Part shown: positions 25,626-33,770 of the stretch, piece after piece
How positions within the stretch are numbered: the first letter of the stretch is position 1
Layout: every line of letters starts with the position of its first letter
NCBI RefSeq assembly: GCF_014203045.1
Contig: NZ_JACHIF010000003.1
Location: forward strand, 248,001 to 312,000
Direction: 5' to 3'
Source of the DNA: Prosthecobacter dejongeii
GTDB lineage: Bacteria > Verrucomicrobiota > Verrucomicrobiia > Verrucomicrobiales > Verrucomicrobiaceae
DNA: 64,000 nt
Notes under the pieces: generated by a model
What the model saw: the letters and a program-made list of their open reading frames with translations, nothing else
Database searches by the model: none
What the model was told of the DNA's origin: nothing
Translations under genes and position numbers: made by a program

Positions 25626-26543
25626 TCAGCGCATGGTTTCCAGGCGCTTTTTCAGGATCTCTTTCTGGCTCAGCCCTGCCAGCTTCGCCTGGGTGGAATC
25701 AATCCACTTTTGCTCCAGCGCATTTTTGGTTGGGCGCTCCACTTGGTAATAAACACCGAATTTACCGGGCGAAGGTTCATCCGCCATTTTGAAAGCGGCG
25801 ACATCATCCGTGACGTCATGCTGCGTCTCGTCAATGATGTCATACACACCGCCTTTGCGAGGGGTGCTATCATCAAAGGAGCCGGAGTAAAACATCACAC
25901 ACTCGCTCAGGCATTCCACCACGCTGAAGCCATCGTGCAAGATGGCCCGTTCAAAGGTATCCATCATGTGTTTCACTTGCGCAGCGTGGGTGCGGGCGAT
26001 GAAGGTGGCACCGCTGGCCAGCAGTTGCTTCATCGGGTTGATAGGGCGGTCAATGCTGCCGCTCGGGTCGGTCTTGGACTTGAAGCCCTGGGGGCTCGTG
26101 GGGCTGGTCTGCTTTTTGGTTAGGCCATACACGAAGTTATCCATGATGACGTAAGTCAGCTTCACGTTTTTCCGTGCCGCATGGTTGAGGTGATTGCCAC
26201 CAATGGAAAAACCATCTCCATCCCCACCGAAGACAAACACATGCACGTCAGGTCGGCTCAGAGAAATCCCCGTGGCCAGGGGCAAAGCACGACCATGGAT
26301 GAAGTGAATGCCGTGACTATTGACGAAATAGGGGAAGCGTGAGGAACAGCCGATACCGGCCACGCAGACGATCTTCTCATGGGGATACTGGAGTTTTTCC
26401 AGCACCTTGTAAAAGGCGGCAAGCACCGCAAAGTCACCACAGCCAGGGCACCAGGTCGGGTGATCAGCCGTGAGGATTTTTTTGGTTAACTTGTCAGCAG
26501 CAGGGGCAGCGGAAGCCGTAGCCTCCAGGGTGGCAGAGGACAT
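25626..26543 (-). CDS. 2-oxoacid:ferredoxin oxidoreductase, beta subunit
   Basis: A 305-residue thiamine-diphosphate subunit. It shows the cluster-binding CPGCGDF motif near residue 32, GIGCSSRFPYF, and the ThDP/Mg motif GDGDGFSIGGNHLNHAARKN, with YGLTKKQTSPTS following, all typical of KorB/PorB-like beta subunits that decarboxylate 2-oxoglutarate or pyruvate and reduce ferredoxin. The alpha subunit gene normally lies immediately upstream, but the next minus-strand gene here is dGTPase, 98 bases away, and no alpha subunit is in the window. The protein could pair with an alpha subunit encoded elsewhere. The substrate (2-oxoglutarate or pyruvate) is not certain. Confidence 0.88.
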   Translation of the reverse strand: MSSATLEATASAAPAADKLTKKILTADHPTWCPGCGDFAVLAAFYKVLEKLQYPHEKIVCVAGIGCSSRFPYFVNSHGIHFIHGRALPLATGISLSRPDVHVFVFGGDGDGFSIGGNHLNHAARKNVKLTYVIMDNFVYGLTKKQTSPTSPQGFKSKTDPSGSIDRPINPMKQLLASGATFIARTHAAQVKHMMDTFERAILHDGFSVVECLSECVMFYSGSFDDSTPRKGGVYDIIDETQHDVTDDVAAFKMADEPSPGKFGVYYQVERPTKNALEQKWIDSTQAKLAGLSQKEILKKRLETMR

Positions 26544-26641
26544 GTGGGTTGGTTAGGTTGGAATACTCAGGCTAAACGAATTCCGGATTCCCGGTCAATC
26601 AAGAACGTGTGCCTTTGATGAATATCCTCCTAACCAAGAGC

Positions 26642-27913
26642 TTACACAAAATCCGTGATGGAGCCAAAATCCGCATCGAAAAGCCGGCGGTAAGTGCGGA
26701 AGGCAAAGCTATCTGTCATGCTGGCCACCCAGTCGCAGACCAGCCGCGCCCGCGTGCTGGTATCTGGAGCTTTTTCAATCTCGGCCTCCAGCGTGACAGG
26801 CATCAGGTGCAGGCCACTGTCTGTGGTCTTCTCTACATAACGATCACGCAGCACCTCAAACAGGCGCGTCAAAATGAAGTCAGCCTTGTAGTCGAGCTGC
26901 TGGAGCTGAGGACTTTTGAAAACGAGATCAAAAGCGATCTTTTTATTCAGCCTGGACTCCGCCTGCGTGGCAGGATCAATCTCCAACCGGAACTGATGCC
27001 GCCGGGTCATGGCGCTGAGAAACGTGCTGTTAGGCACCAGCGTCACGGCGCGGATGTAGCGGCCGATGGCGCTGTTGAGTTTCTTTTCCACATGACCCTC
27101 GCGGATGGCTGCACAGAGCTTTTGCAGGTGGATCTGGCCCGTCTCATCCAGCTCTTGCCGCTGCGCCCAGCGCTCCAGCGTGGCCACATTGATGAACCCG
27201 GCATGGATGCCATCGGCGATGTCATTGAGGGAGTAGGCGGTGTCATCGGCCCAGTCCATGATCTGGCATTCGATGCTGCGGAATTGGTTACGCACTTTCC
27301 CCGGGGTTAGCTCAGGCGGGAAGGCCTGCTGGCCCAGGGTGAAGTCCAGCCAGCTTTCCTGGTCGTTGTAGAGGTAGTGGTTTTTTGCGCCCACCACTTC
27401 CGCCTGGAGCGTCTTATATTTTAACACGCTATCCAGCACCGCACGCGAGGGGTTCATGCCTTCACGTCCTTCGTTGAACAATGTCTGCGTGAGGATGCGC
27501 AGTGTCTGGGCATTCCCCTCAAAGCCGCCGTAGGGCTGCATCAGCCGGTGCAAGGTACGCTCCCCCGTGTGGCCGAAAGGCGGGTGCCCCAGGTCATGGG
27601 ATAGGCAGGCACATTCGACGAGGTCGGGATCAATGAAACAATCGTCTTCCAGGTCCGGGCTCTGCTGGAGCAGGTAGGCGGAAATGGAGCGGCCGATCTG
27701 GGCCACCTCGATACTGTGCGTCAGCCGCGTGCGGTAAAAGTCATACTCGCCCGACAGGAAGACCTGCGTCTTGTTTTGCAGCCGCCGAAAGGCACTGCTG
27801 TGGATGATGCGGTCGCGATCAATCTGAAAGGCATTGCGATACTCGCTCGCGTGCGTGGGGCGCGGTGTCAGCGTTTCAGAATCAAAGGCGTTGTAAAACC
27901 GATTGGCAGGCAT
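26642..27913 (-). CDS. dgt: Deoxyguanosinetriphosphate triphosphohydrolase (dGTPase)
   Basis: A 423-residue HD-superfamily enzyme that removes triphosphate from dGTP or other dNTPs, controlling nucleotide pools. The metal ligands are visible in order: RTRLTHSIEVAQI (first His), CLSHDLGHPPFGHTGE (His-Asp pair and following His) and the later DWADDTAYSLNDI aspartates. The N-terminal SSAFRRLQNKTQVF motif is also family-specific. Length fits the type 2 (non-enterobacterial) dGTPase-like group. It is preceded on the same strand by the lipoprotein gene (gap 67 bases) with no apparent functional link. Confidence 0.92.
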   Translation of the reverse strand: MPANRFYNAFDSETLTPRPTHASEYRNAFQIDRDRIIHSSAFRRLQNKTQVFLSGEYDFYRTRLTHSIEVAQIGRSISAYLLQQSPDLEDDCFIDPDLVECACLSHDLGHPPFGHTGERTLHRLMQPYGGFEGNAQTLRILTQTLFNEGREGMNPSRAVLDSVLKYKTLQAEVVGAKNHYLYNDQESWLDFTLGQQAFPPELTPGKVRNQFRSIECQIMDWADDTAYSLNDIADGIHAGFINVATLERWAQRQELDETGQIHLQKLCAAIREGHVEKKLNSAIGRYIRAVTLVPNSTFLSAMTRRHQFRLEIDPATQAESRLNKKIAFDLVFKSPQLQQLDYKADFILTRLFEVLRDRYVEKTTDSGLHLMPVTLEAEIEKAPDTSTRARLVCDWVASMTDSFAFRTYRRLFDADFGSITDFV

Positions 27914-27980
27914 GAAGGCGCAGAGTCCATGGTGCAGGTCCCGTGGTCAACCTCTAGGAAGCGACCCCGGAGCCGCCTCT

Positions 27981-28610
27981 TCAGATGCTGATGGTCGGCT
28001 GGCTGTCGTCCAGGTATTCAGGCTGCACTTCGGGCCGCAGGCGATTGCGCAGGCGGGGATCATCCAGCGCCTGGTCCACCGCATCTTGCAGGGCCCCGGA
28101 GACGAGATCCCGCAGCACTGGCACAGGGGAGCCACTGCCTGGCACGTAGGCACGCGCACTGCGCTCACCGGAATACACATGGCTGTGGATGATCTGTCCA
28201 GTGACGGCATCCAGCACCGTCACGCGGACGCGGGCATAGCCATAGGGCCGCACCAGCATCTGGCAGTAGAGATCCAGCACATCACCAGTCACCACGTAGC
28301 GTGCGCTGCGGGGTGGAGTCAGCATGCCGCGAGTCTGCAGCCCATGGCCAAACGCATTTGTGACCACCTGGCTCACAGGCACCCGCGTCTGCACATACTC
28401 CAGCGGCGTGCCGATCTGCGTGCGCACGGTACCCAGATCCATCTCTCCCGTGCCGCGCTGGTCAATGAAAGGCCGGGTGGCAAACTCGGGCTGCCCAGGT
28501 CTGACATGGCCTGGGCCAGGTACATAATCCAGACTCACCTGGGACGTGGTGCTGCAAGAAACCAGCGCAAACAAGGCCAGCAAGGTGGCTAGGGGAAACA
28601 GACGCTTCAT
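27981..28610 (-). CDS. Lipoprotein of unknown function (YajG-like)
   Basis: A 209-residue predicted lipoprotein. From the ATG at 28610 the N-terminus is MKRLFPLATLLALFALVSC, a signal peptide with lipobox LVSC; the longer frame from 28661 would put 17 residues in front and is rejected. The mature part begins STTSQVSLDYVPGPG and has a mixed alpha/beta pattern with AFGHGLQTRG and VTGDVLDLYCQ, resembling the uncharacterised YajG-type lipoproteins. Role unknown; envelope location is probable. A long inverted repeat lies between it and the divergent L,D-transpeptidase gene. Confidence 0.7.
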   Translation of the reverse strand: MKRLFPLATLLALFALVSCSTTSQVSLDYVPGPGHVRPGQPEFATRPFIDQRGTGEMDLGTVRTQIGTPLEYVQTRVPVSQVVTNAFGHGLQTRGMLTPPRSARYVVTGDVLDLYCQMLVRPYGYARVRVTVLDAVTGQIIHSHVYSGERSARAYVPGSGSPVPVLRDLVSGALQDAVDQALDDPRLRNRLRPEVQPEYLDDSQPTISI

Positions 28611-28690
28611 GATGTGTGCTACGAATAGCCTCAGCCGCAGGACTTTCAATCGGGCATCCACATCTTCATCACCTTGATTAGAAACAAACA

Positions 28691-28759
28691 GCCCTGCCGG
28701 ACTTGGCGCTCAGGAAAAAAACCCCCAAAACCTGAAGCCAATTAATTATCCGGCAGGGC
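28691..28759. other. Nested inverted repeat between divergent genes
   Basis: Outer 11-base arms GCCCTGCCGGA and TCCGGCAGGGC are perfect and 47 bases apart. Inside are smaller possible stems (TTGGC / GCCAA and CAGG / CCTG) enclosing an A- and C-rich loop. It starts 80 bases before the minus-strand lipoprotein ATG and ends 119 bases before the plus-strand ATG at 28879. It could be a structured leader RNA, a terminator-like element or a regulator-binding site. Confidence 0.5.
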
Positions 28760-28878
28760 CGATTTATGTTTATATTCGTTTCGAACTTATCGAGGCAATC
28801 TCAAAAATGATCGAACCTTCAAAATCAGCTTTCCGGTGGATACAATGTCATGACAACCCCCAGAGAGGTGGGCGGGCT

Positions 28879-29628
28879 ATGACGCAGAAGTTTTTTTCTT
28901 CCGTTCTTGTGCTCCTGACTCTCGCGGTGCTTTTGCCTGCTGCGGCTCGTGCGCAGATCGGCAGCAGCGTCCGCCAGGTCATCGTGGCGCAGGCTCCCGG
29001 GTGGAATTCCAATACGGCCACGCTCCAGGCCTATCAGCGGGCTTCGGCCAATAGCCCCTGGCAGCCTGTTTTTGCCCAGCCCGTCCCCATTTTGCTCGGG
29101 CGTGCCGGATTGGCCTGGGGCAGGGGAGTCTTCACCCCGCCGCGCAACGGCATCCCCATGAAGGTGGAAAAGGACTGGCGCGCACCCGCTGGCGTCTTCC
29201 AGCTAGGTTCGCTTTTCGGCTACGCGGCGCGCCCGCCTTCAGGGGCCAAGTGGCCCTACATCCAGGTGGGGCCGTGGGATGCGTATGTGGATGACTCCAA
29301 CAGCCCCTACTACAACCAGCACGTGCGGGTGGACCCCCGGCGTGTGCCCCCATGGTTCGAAAAACAGCGCATGCGCCTGGGCGATGCCGCATACAAATGG
29401 ATGCTGGAGATCCGCCACAATCAGGGGCCGGCAGCTCCTGGCTACGGCAGCGCCATCTTTTTCCACGTCCGCCGTGGCCCCACGAAACCCAGCGCTGGCT
29501 GCTCCACCATGGCGGTGGAGAATTTAGAAAAACTCATCCGCTGGCTGGATCCCCAGGCCTCCCCCCATTACGTGCTCCTGCCCAAGGCCGACTACGCCGC
29601 GCTGCGGGGACCCTGGCGCTTGCCGTGA
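28879..29628 (+). CDS. L,D-transpeptidase (YkuD-like) secreted protein
   Basis: A 249-residue exported protein: Sec signal peptide (MTQKFFSSVLVLLTLAVLLPAAARA), then a YkuD-like catalytic core. The hallmark is present as FFHVRRGPTKPSAGCSTM near residues 195-212: the histidine, then S-x-G-C with the nucleophilic cysteine. Such enzymes make 3-3 peptidoglycan cross-links or attach proteins to the wall; this shorter branch (ErfK/SrfK-like) is poorly characterised. The ATG at 28879 is preferred because upstream codons from 28807 precede the signal peptide. It stands alone, with a bidirectional terminator after it. Confidence 0.8.
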   Translation: MTQKFFSSVLVLLTLAVLLPAAARAQIGSSVRQVIVAQAPGWNSNTATLQAYQRASANSPWQPVFAQPVPILLGRAGLAWGRGVFTPPRNGIPMKVEKDWRAPAGVFQLGSLFGYAARPPSGAKWPYIQVGPWDAYVDDSNSPYYNQHVRVDPRRVPPWFEKQRMRLGDAAYKWMLEIRHNQGPAAPGYGSAIFFHVRRGPTKPSAGCSTMAVENLEKLIRWLDPQASPHYVLLPKADYAALRGPWRLP

Positions 29629-29640
29629 GGTGAGGCAACG

Positions 29641-29684
29641 AAAAAGCGGAAAGCAGGCGTCGCCCACTTTCCGCTTCAATTTTT
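29641..29684. terminator. Bidirectional intrinsic terminator
   Basis: Arms AAGCGGAAAG and CTTTCCGCTT (10 bases, 13-base loop) carry A residues before and CAATTTTT after. It separates the convergent L,D-transpeptidase (plus) and isomerase (minus) genes and can serve both. Confidence 0.85.
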
Positions 29685-29703
29685 AAGTTATGGGGCAGCG
29701 ATC

Positions 29704-30561
29704 TTACTTGGCCGCTGGCTTCCAGTTCTTCACGAACTCCAGGCTCTGCTTGATCTCAGGCAGGCTGGTTTCCCAGTTGTGCTCATACTCCACATGCAGC
29801 GGGCCGGGGTAACCCTGGGCATGGTATTCGGCCAAGATGGCAGGAATGTCTGACTTGCCCGTGCCGAAGGGCAGATCGTGAGCCTTGGGATTGCCAAATT
29901 CAGTCAGGTCCTTCATGTGGCTGTCAAAGATGCGGCCCTTGAGGATGCGGATGCAATCCACCGGATTCAGCCCACTGCGCACCCAGTGGCCCACATCGGC
30001 GCAGGCACCCATGCGGGGATCCCGATCTTTCACCAGTTCCAGCACATAGTTCGGGTCCCAGAACAGATAAGCACGGTCCAGTGGACGCTTTGGATGATTA
30101 TGAATCGCCATCTTGATGTCGAACTCCTTCACCAGAGCTTCGATGCCATCCAGGCCTTTGACGTCTGGCTCAGTGATGACAATGCCGATGCCCATGGTTT
30201 TGCAAAATTCGAAGACTTTGCGGTCTGCCGCAGCGTCGGCACCCAGTTTGATCACGCCGTAACCCACCGCCGTCACGCCCTGCTCCGCCAGCTTGGCCTT
30301 CACAGCTTCGATGACTTCAGGAGGGGACTCGTGGTTGAAGACCTGGTCGGGCTTCTCTGGGGAGAGTTTCTGCTTCGGGTAAAACTCGATCGTTTTCCCC
30401 CCAGCGGCAGCGGTTTTTTCGATGGCTTCCATCACGGAAAACAGGCGGAAGCTGTAAGCCTGGCAGCCAGCGTAAAACTGGCCGACCTTGGCGGTTTCGG
30501 GGATCGTCGCAGCGAAGCCCGCGACGGCGAGAAGGAGGAGTGGCAGAAGGAATTTCTTCAT
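29704..30561 (-). CDS. Secreted sugar phosphate isomerase/epimerase-like protein
   Basis: A 285-residue xylose-isomerase-like TIM-barrel protein with a Sec signal peptide (MKKFLLPLLLLAVAGFAAT). Typical barrel motifs are seen: KTIEFYP, GYGVIKLG, MAIHNHPKRP, ACADVGHWVRSG, FDSHMKDLTEF and LHVEYEHNWE, which supply the metal-binding His, Asp, His and Glu. Homologues act on sugars or inositol-type polyols; those with signal peptides are common in Verrucomicrobia and Planctomycetes. A much longer open frame (to 31554) is only an antisense artefact of the divergent gene. Divergent from the DUF6807 gene, 114 bases apart, with which it commonly associates. Confidence 0.85.
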   Translation of the reverse strand: MKKFLLPLLLLAVAGFAATIPETAKVGQFYAGCQAYSFRLFSVMEAIEKTAAAGGKTIEFYPKQKLSPEKPDQVFNHESPPEVIEAVKAKLAEQGVTAVGYGVIKLGADAAADRKVFEFCKTMGIGIVITEPDVKGLDGIEALVKEFDIKMAIHNHPKRPLDRAYLFWDPNYVLELVKDRDPRMGACADVGHWVRSGLNPVDCIRILKGRIFDSHMKDLTEFGNPKAHDLPFGTGKSDIPAILAEYHAQGYPGPLHVEYEHNWETSLPEIKQSLEFVKNWKPAAK

Positions 30562-30675
30562 GGGCAGAATGGAACGGGGTTGGTCAAGGCTTCTTGCGCT
30601 GGAGAGTAGCTCCAGGCAAAAGCCTTTCCGCATTGTGCCGACAAGATGCGCGAGGGCGAATGCGTTTTTTCCCTC

Positions 30676-31647
30676 ATGCGTATTCCCTGCCTGCTGATCC
30701 TGCTTGCCGCTCCCGTTTGGGGCCAGCTCCCTTCGGCCAAACCGGTGCCGCGTGTGCAGGCGGTGCCCTTGCCGCACCACATCACCTCCTTTCAGCTCGA
30801 TGGGCGAGAGCTCACCGCCTGTCATTATGATCCGCAGGACATGCGGCCTTTTTGGTATCCCATCCGCGCTTCGCGAGACATCAGCCTGACCCGCATGGGG
30901 CATCCGCATGATCCTTTGACTCACAGCCACCACAACAGCGTGTGGGTCACGCATAACAGCCTCAATGGCCTGGATTTCTGGGGTGACTACGCCAAGAAAC
31001 AGGGCCGCATCATCAATGTGGAAGTCTCGCGAGAAGGTTATGAGGACAGTGATGATTACGCCAGCATGCGCATGGTGAATCACTGGATCAACGAGGCGGA
31101 CCAATCCGTGCAGTTGATCGAGGTCCGCCGCACCGAGGTGCGCCCGGTGGATGGGGCCAAGAGCTGGTTTCTCATCATGGATCTGGAGTATGCCCCGCCC
31201 AAAGGCAAGACCGCCACCTTTGGTGCTTCCGGCTTTGGCCTCGTGGCCGTGCGGGTGGCAAAGAGCCTGGGCGTGCACGATGGCGGCGGTCGGCTTTTGA
31301 ATTCGGAAGGTCAGGTCAATGAAAAGGGCATGTTTCGCCTGCCTGCCCGCTGGGTGGACTACAGTGGCCGGATCACCAATGAGGAAACCGGTTTCGCGGG
31401 AATGACGCTGATGAACCACCCCATGAACCCGCACAACCCTACCGCCTATCATGTGCGCGATGATGGCTGGATGGGCGCCTGCCTCAGCCTGGATACCCCC
31501 CTGGACGTGACCGAGGCAAAAAAGCTGCGCGTGCGTTATGGCCTGTGGGTGCATGACGGACTGCCAACTCCAGAAGCCATTGAAGCCCAGTGGAAAAATT
31601 TCACCACGCTGCCCGTAGCGGATCTAGGGGATAAAAAGCCCCGTTAA
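30676..31647 (+). CDS. Secreted DUF6807 (PmoA-like) protein
   Basis: A 323-residue protein with a signal peptide (MRIPCLLILLAAPVWG). The body, with THSHHNSVWVTHNSLNGLDFWG, GMTLMNHPMNPHNP and CLSLDTPL motifs, belongs to the DUF6807/PmoA family named by weak similarity to a methane oxygenase but not known to oxidise methane. The conserved histidines suggest metal or carbohydrate binding, and the family usually neighbours sugar oxidoreductases and isomerases, as here. The upstream frame start at 30646 would add ten residues before the signal peptide and is not chosen. Confidence 0.75.
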   Translation: MRIPCLLILLAAPVWGQLPSAKPVPRVQAVPLPHHITSFQLDGRELTACHYDPQDMRPFWYPIRASRDISLTRMGHPHDPLTHSHHNSVWVTHNSLNGLDFWGDYAKKQGRIINVEVSREGYEDSDDYASMRMVNHWINEADQSVQLIEVRRTEVRPVDGAKSWFLIMDLEYAPPKGKTATFGASGFGLVAVRVAKSLGVHDGGGRLLNSEGQVNEKGMFRLPARWVDYSGRITNEETGFAGMTLMNHPMNPHNPTAYHVRDDGWMGACLSLDTPLDVTEAKKLRVRYGLWVHDGLPTPEAIEAQWKNFTTLPVADLGDKKPR

Positions 31648-31734
31648 CCCCCTAATCTGAAGGCTGGCGTGTAAGAGGGTGAGAAGGGGCCTTGTTCTCA
31701 TCGGCGTTCCGGATACTCTCCCCCACTAACGCTC

Positions 31735-32376
31735 ATGTCCACCAAAGCGACCCGCATCCTGCTAGCCGATGATCACTCCGTTGTTCGCAACGGCTTCCGC
31801 CTGATTTTGGAGGCCCAGTGGGACATGGAGGTAGTGGGCCAGGCCTCCAATGGTCGCGAGGCGGTGGAACTGGCCGAAGCCCTCCAGCCCGATGTGGCCG
31901 TGATGGATGTGACCATGCCTGAACTCAATGGCATCGAGGCCACCCGGCGCATGGAAAAGGCATCCCCAAAGACCCGTGTGCTGGCGCTTTCCATGCACAA
32001 GGATGCCGTCTATGTGCGGGAAATCCTGCGCGCTGGGGCACGCGGTTACTTGCTGAAAGATTGCAGTGAGGCAGACTTCCTCACCGCTGTGCGGGCCGTC
32101 GCTGTGGGGAAAGGTTACCTCAGCCCAGAGGTGTCAGATGCCGTGCTGGATGACTACCGCAAGCATGTCACCAATCCCATCGATCTCCTCTCCACTCGCG
32201 AGCGTGAAGTCCTCCAGATGATCGCGGAGAGTAAGACGAACAAGGACATCGCCAATGCCCTCAACCTCAGCGTTTACACGGTGGAGGCTCATCGAGGCCG
32301 CATCATGGAAAAGCTGAACCTCCACTCCGTCGGGGAACTGGTGCGCTTTGCCCTGCGCAATGGGCTCATTGACTGA
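31735..32376 (+). CDS. LuxR/NarL-family response regulator
   Basis: A 213-residue regulator: receiver with ADDHSVVRNGF, phospho-acceptor Asp in PDVAVMDVTMPELNG and Lys in YLLKDCSE, then a LuxR helix-turn-helix (STREREVLQMIAESKTNKDIANALNLSVYTVEAHRGRIMEKL). It starts 88 bases after the DUF6807 gene and ends 8 bases before a HisKA_3 kinase gene, its evident partner. The regulator-before-kinase order is opposite to the pair at 11879-14120. Targets unknown. Confidence 0.92.
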   Translation: MSTKATRILLADDHSVVRNGFRLILEAQWDMEVVGQASNGREAVELAEALQPDVAVMDVTMPELNGIEATRRMEKASPKTRVLALSMHKDAVYVREILRAGARGYLLKDCSEADFLTAVRAVAVGKGYLSPEVSDAVLDDYRKHVTNPIDLLSTREREVLQMIAESKTNKDIANALNLSVYTVEAHRGRIMEKLNLHSVGELVRFALRNGLID

Positions 32377-32384
32377 GCGCCTCC

Positions 32385-33698
32385 ATGACCCGCTTCATCT
32401 TACCCTTCAATCGGCGGATCGGTGAACGTTCCGTCCTGTGGGGGCTCATCATCGGGTTCGGCCTCGTCGTCATCCTTTTGGGAATCGCTGGACTCGTCGC
32501 AGTGCGCGATAGTCACGCCATTCGTAAAAATGCTGCACGGCTTGTGCAGGAGCAGCTTCTCGTTGCCCGTCTGTTGCATGAAGTGCAGGCGGAAGAAGAT
32601 GCCCTGGCCCTCATCGTTCACCGCATCGTCAGGGAAGTGGGCATGGAAGACCGTGTGGCGCGGATTGAGGATCTCAAAAAGGCGGACAAAGCTGTGGCCA
32701 AGCTGGCCCATGAAGCTCGTTTGACCGCTCATGCTCAGGATTGGCAATCGCTCGCTCAAGCCACCCAGCTCTTCTCTGAAAAAGCGCGCACTTCACTAGA
32801 GCACGGTGGCGCCACCTCCCGCACTCACATGGAGGAGCTCATCTCCAGCCATGAAGTGGTGGTGAAACTCATCCATGATCTCATCCTGCACAGCACCAAG
32901 CATCTGGCGGAGGTGGATCAGCAGATCGGCCTGCAACTCCAGGACTTGGCAGATGAATCGGCCGTCTTGCTCGGCTCCAGCCTTTTGCTCTCGGGTTTGT
33001 GTGCCGCAGGAACCATTCTTTTTGTTAGGCACAGCATCCGCCGCATCGAGTGGCAGCAGGATGAACTCAGCCGTGTCTCCTGGCACATGCTGCAAACGCA
33101 GGAGGAAACCGCCCGGCGTTTTTCTCATGAACTGCATGATGAACTGGGCCAGTCCCTAGCTGCGGTACGCTCTAACCTCGTCCGGCGCGTGGATGAAAAC
33201 TTTGAAGACCGCCGCGCAGACTGTGTGGTGCTGGTGGACCAGTCCATTGCCAACGTGCGCGAACTTTCCCAACTGCTGCGTCCCGTGATCTTGGACGACT
33301 TCGGCCTGGATGCCGGGCTGCGCTGGCTGACGGAAAAGTTTGCTCAGCGTGCCCAGGTGGAAATGACCTATGACTCCCAACTTGAAACCCGCCTGCACAG
33401 CGACCTCGAGACCCATCTTTTCCGCATTGCCCAAGAAGCCCTGACCAACATCGCTCGCCACTCCAAAGCCACCCAAGTCAAAGTCACTCTGACGACCGAG
33501 TTGGATCAGGTGCAGCTTATCGTCGAAGACAATGGCGGGGGGCTGTCCATCAACCGAGAGCACTCCCGTCAAAGTCTTGGGCTCACCGGCATGCGGGCGC
33601 GTGCGAGAGAGTGTGGGGGCAGCCTGGAACTGCAAGCCGTGCGCCCCCATGGCCTGCGGATCTTCGTCACCACCCCCATGCGACTAGCGCAGGATTGA
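32385..33698 (+). CDS. Membrane sensor histidine kinase (HisKA_3 type)
   Basis: A 437-residue kinase with two membrane segments (about residues 18-42 and 198-220) bracketing a helical, periplasmic sensor region of about 155 residues that resembles the four-helix MCP-like/NarX-type sensor. The transmitter has His251 in SHELHDELGQSLAAV and a HATPase_c domain ending in LGLTGMRARARECGG. It matches the adjacent LuxR regulator, 8 bases upstream, and they are surely co-transcribed. The signal is unknown. Confidence 0.9.
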   Translation: MTRFILPFNRRIGERSVLWGLIIGFGLVVILLGIAGLVAVRDSHAIRKNAARLVQEQLLVARLLHEVQAEEDALALIVHRIVREVGMEDRVARIEDLKKADKAVAKLAHEARLTAHAQDWQSLAQATQLFSEKARTSLEHGGATSRTHMEELISSHEVVVKLIHDLILHSTKHLAEVDQQIGLQLQDLADESAVLLGSSLLLSGLCAAGTILFVRHSIRRIEWQQDELSRVSWHMLQTQEETARRFSHELHDELGQSLAAVRSNLVRRVDENFEDRRADCVVLVDQSIANVRELSQLLRPVILDDFGLDAGLRWLTEKFAQRAQVEMTYDSQLETRLHSDLETHLFRIAQEALTNIARHSKATQVKVTLTTELDQVQLIVEDNGGGLSINREHSRQSLGLTGMRARARECGGSLELQAVRPHGLRIFVTTPMRLAQD

Positions 33699-33770
33699 TC
33701 GCATCATGCACTAGGGGGTGGGCTGGCAAGAGAGCACGTGGAAATACTTTGGCTTCGCCTCCTCGAAAAC

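Noticed and set aside
29704-31554. 616-codon minus-strand frame including the isomerase
   Set aside because: Only the part from 30561 has a signal peptide and barrel motifs; the rest is antisense to the DUF6807 gene.
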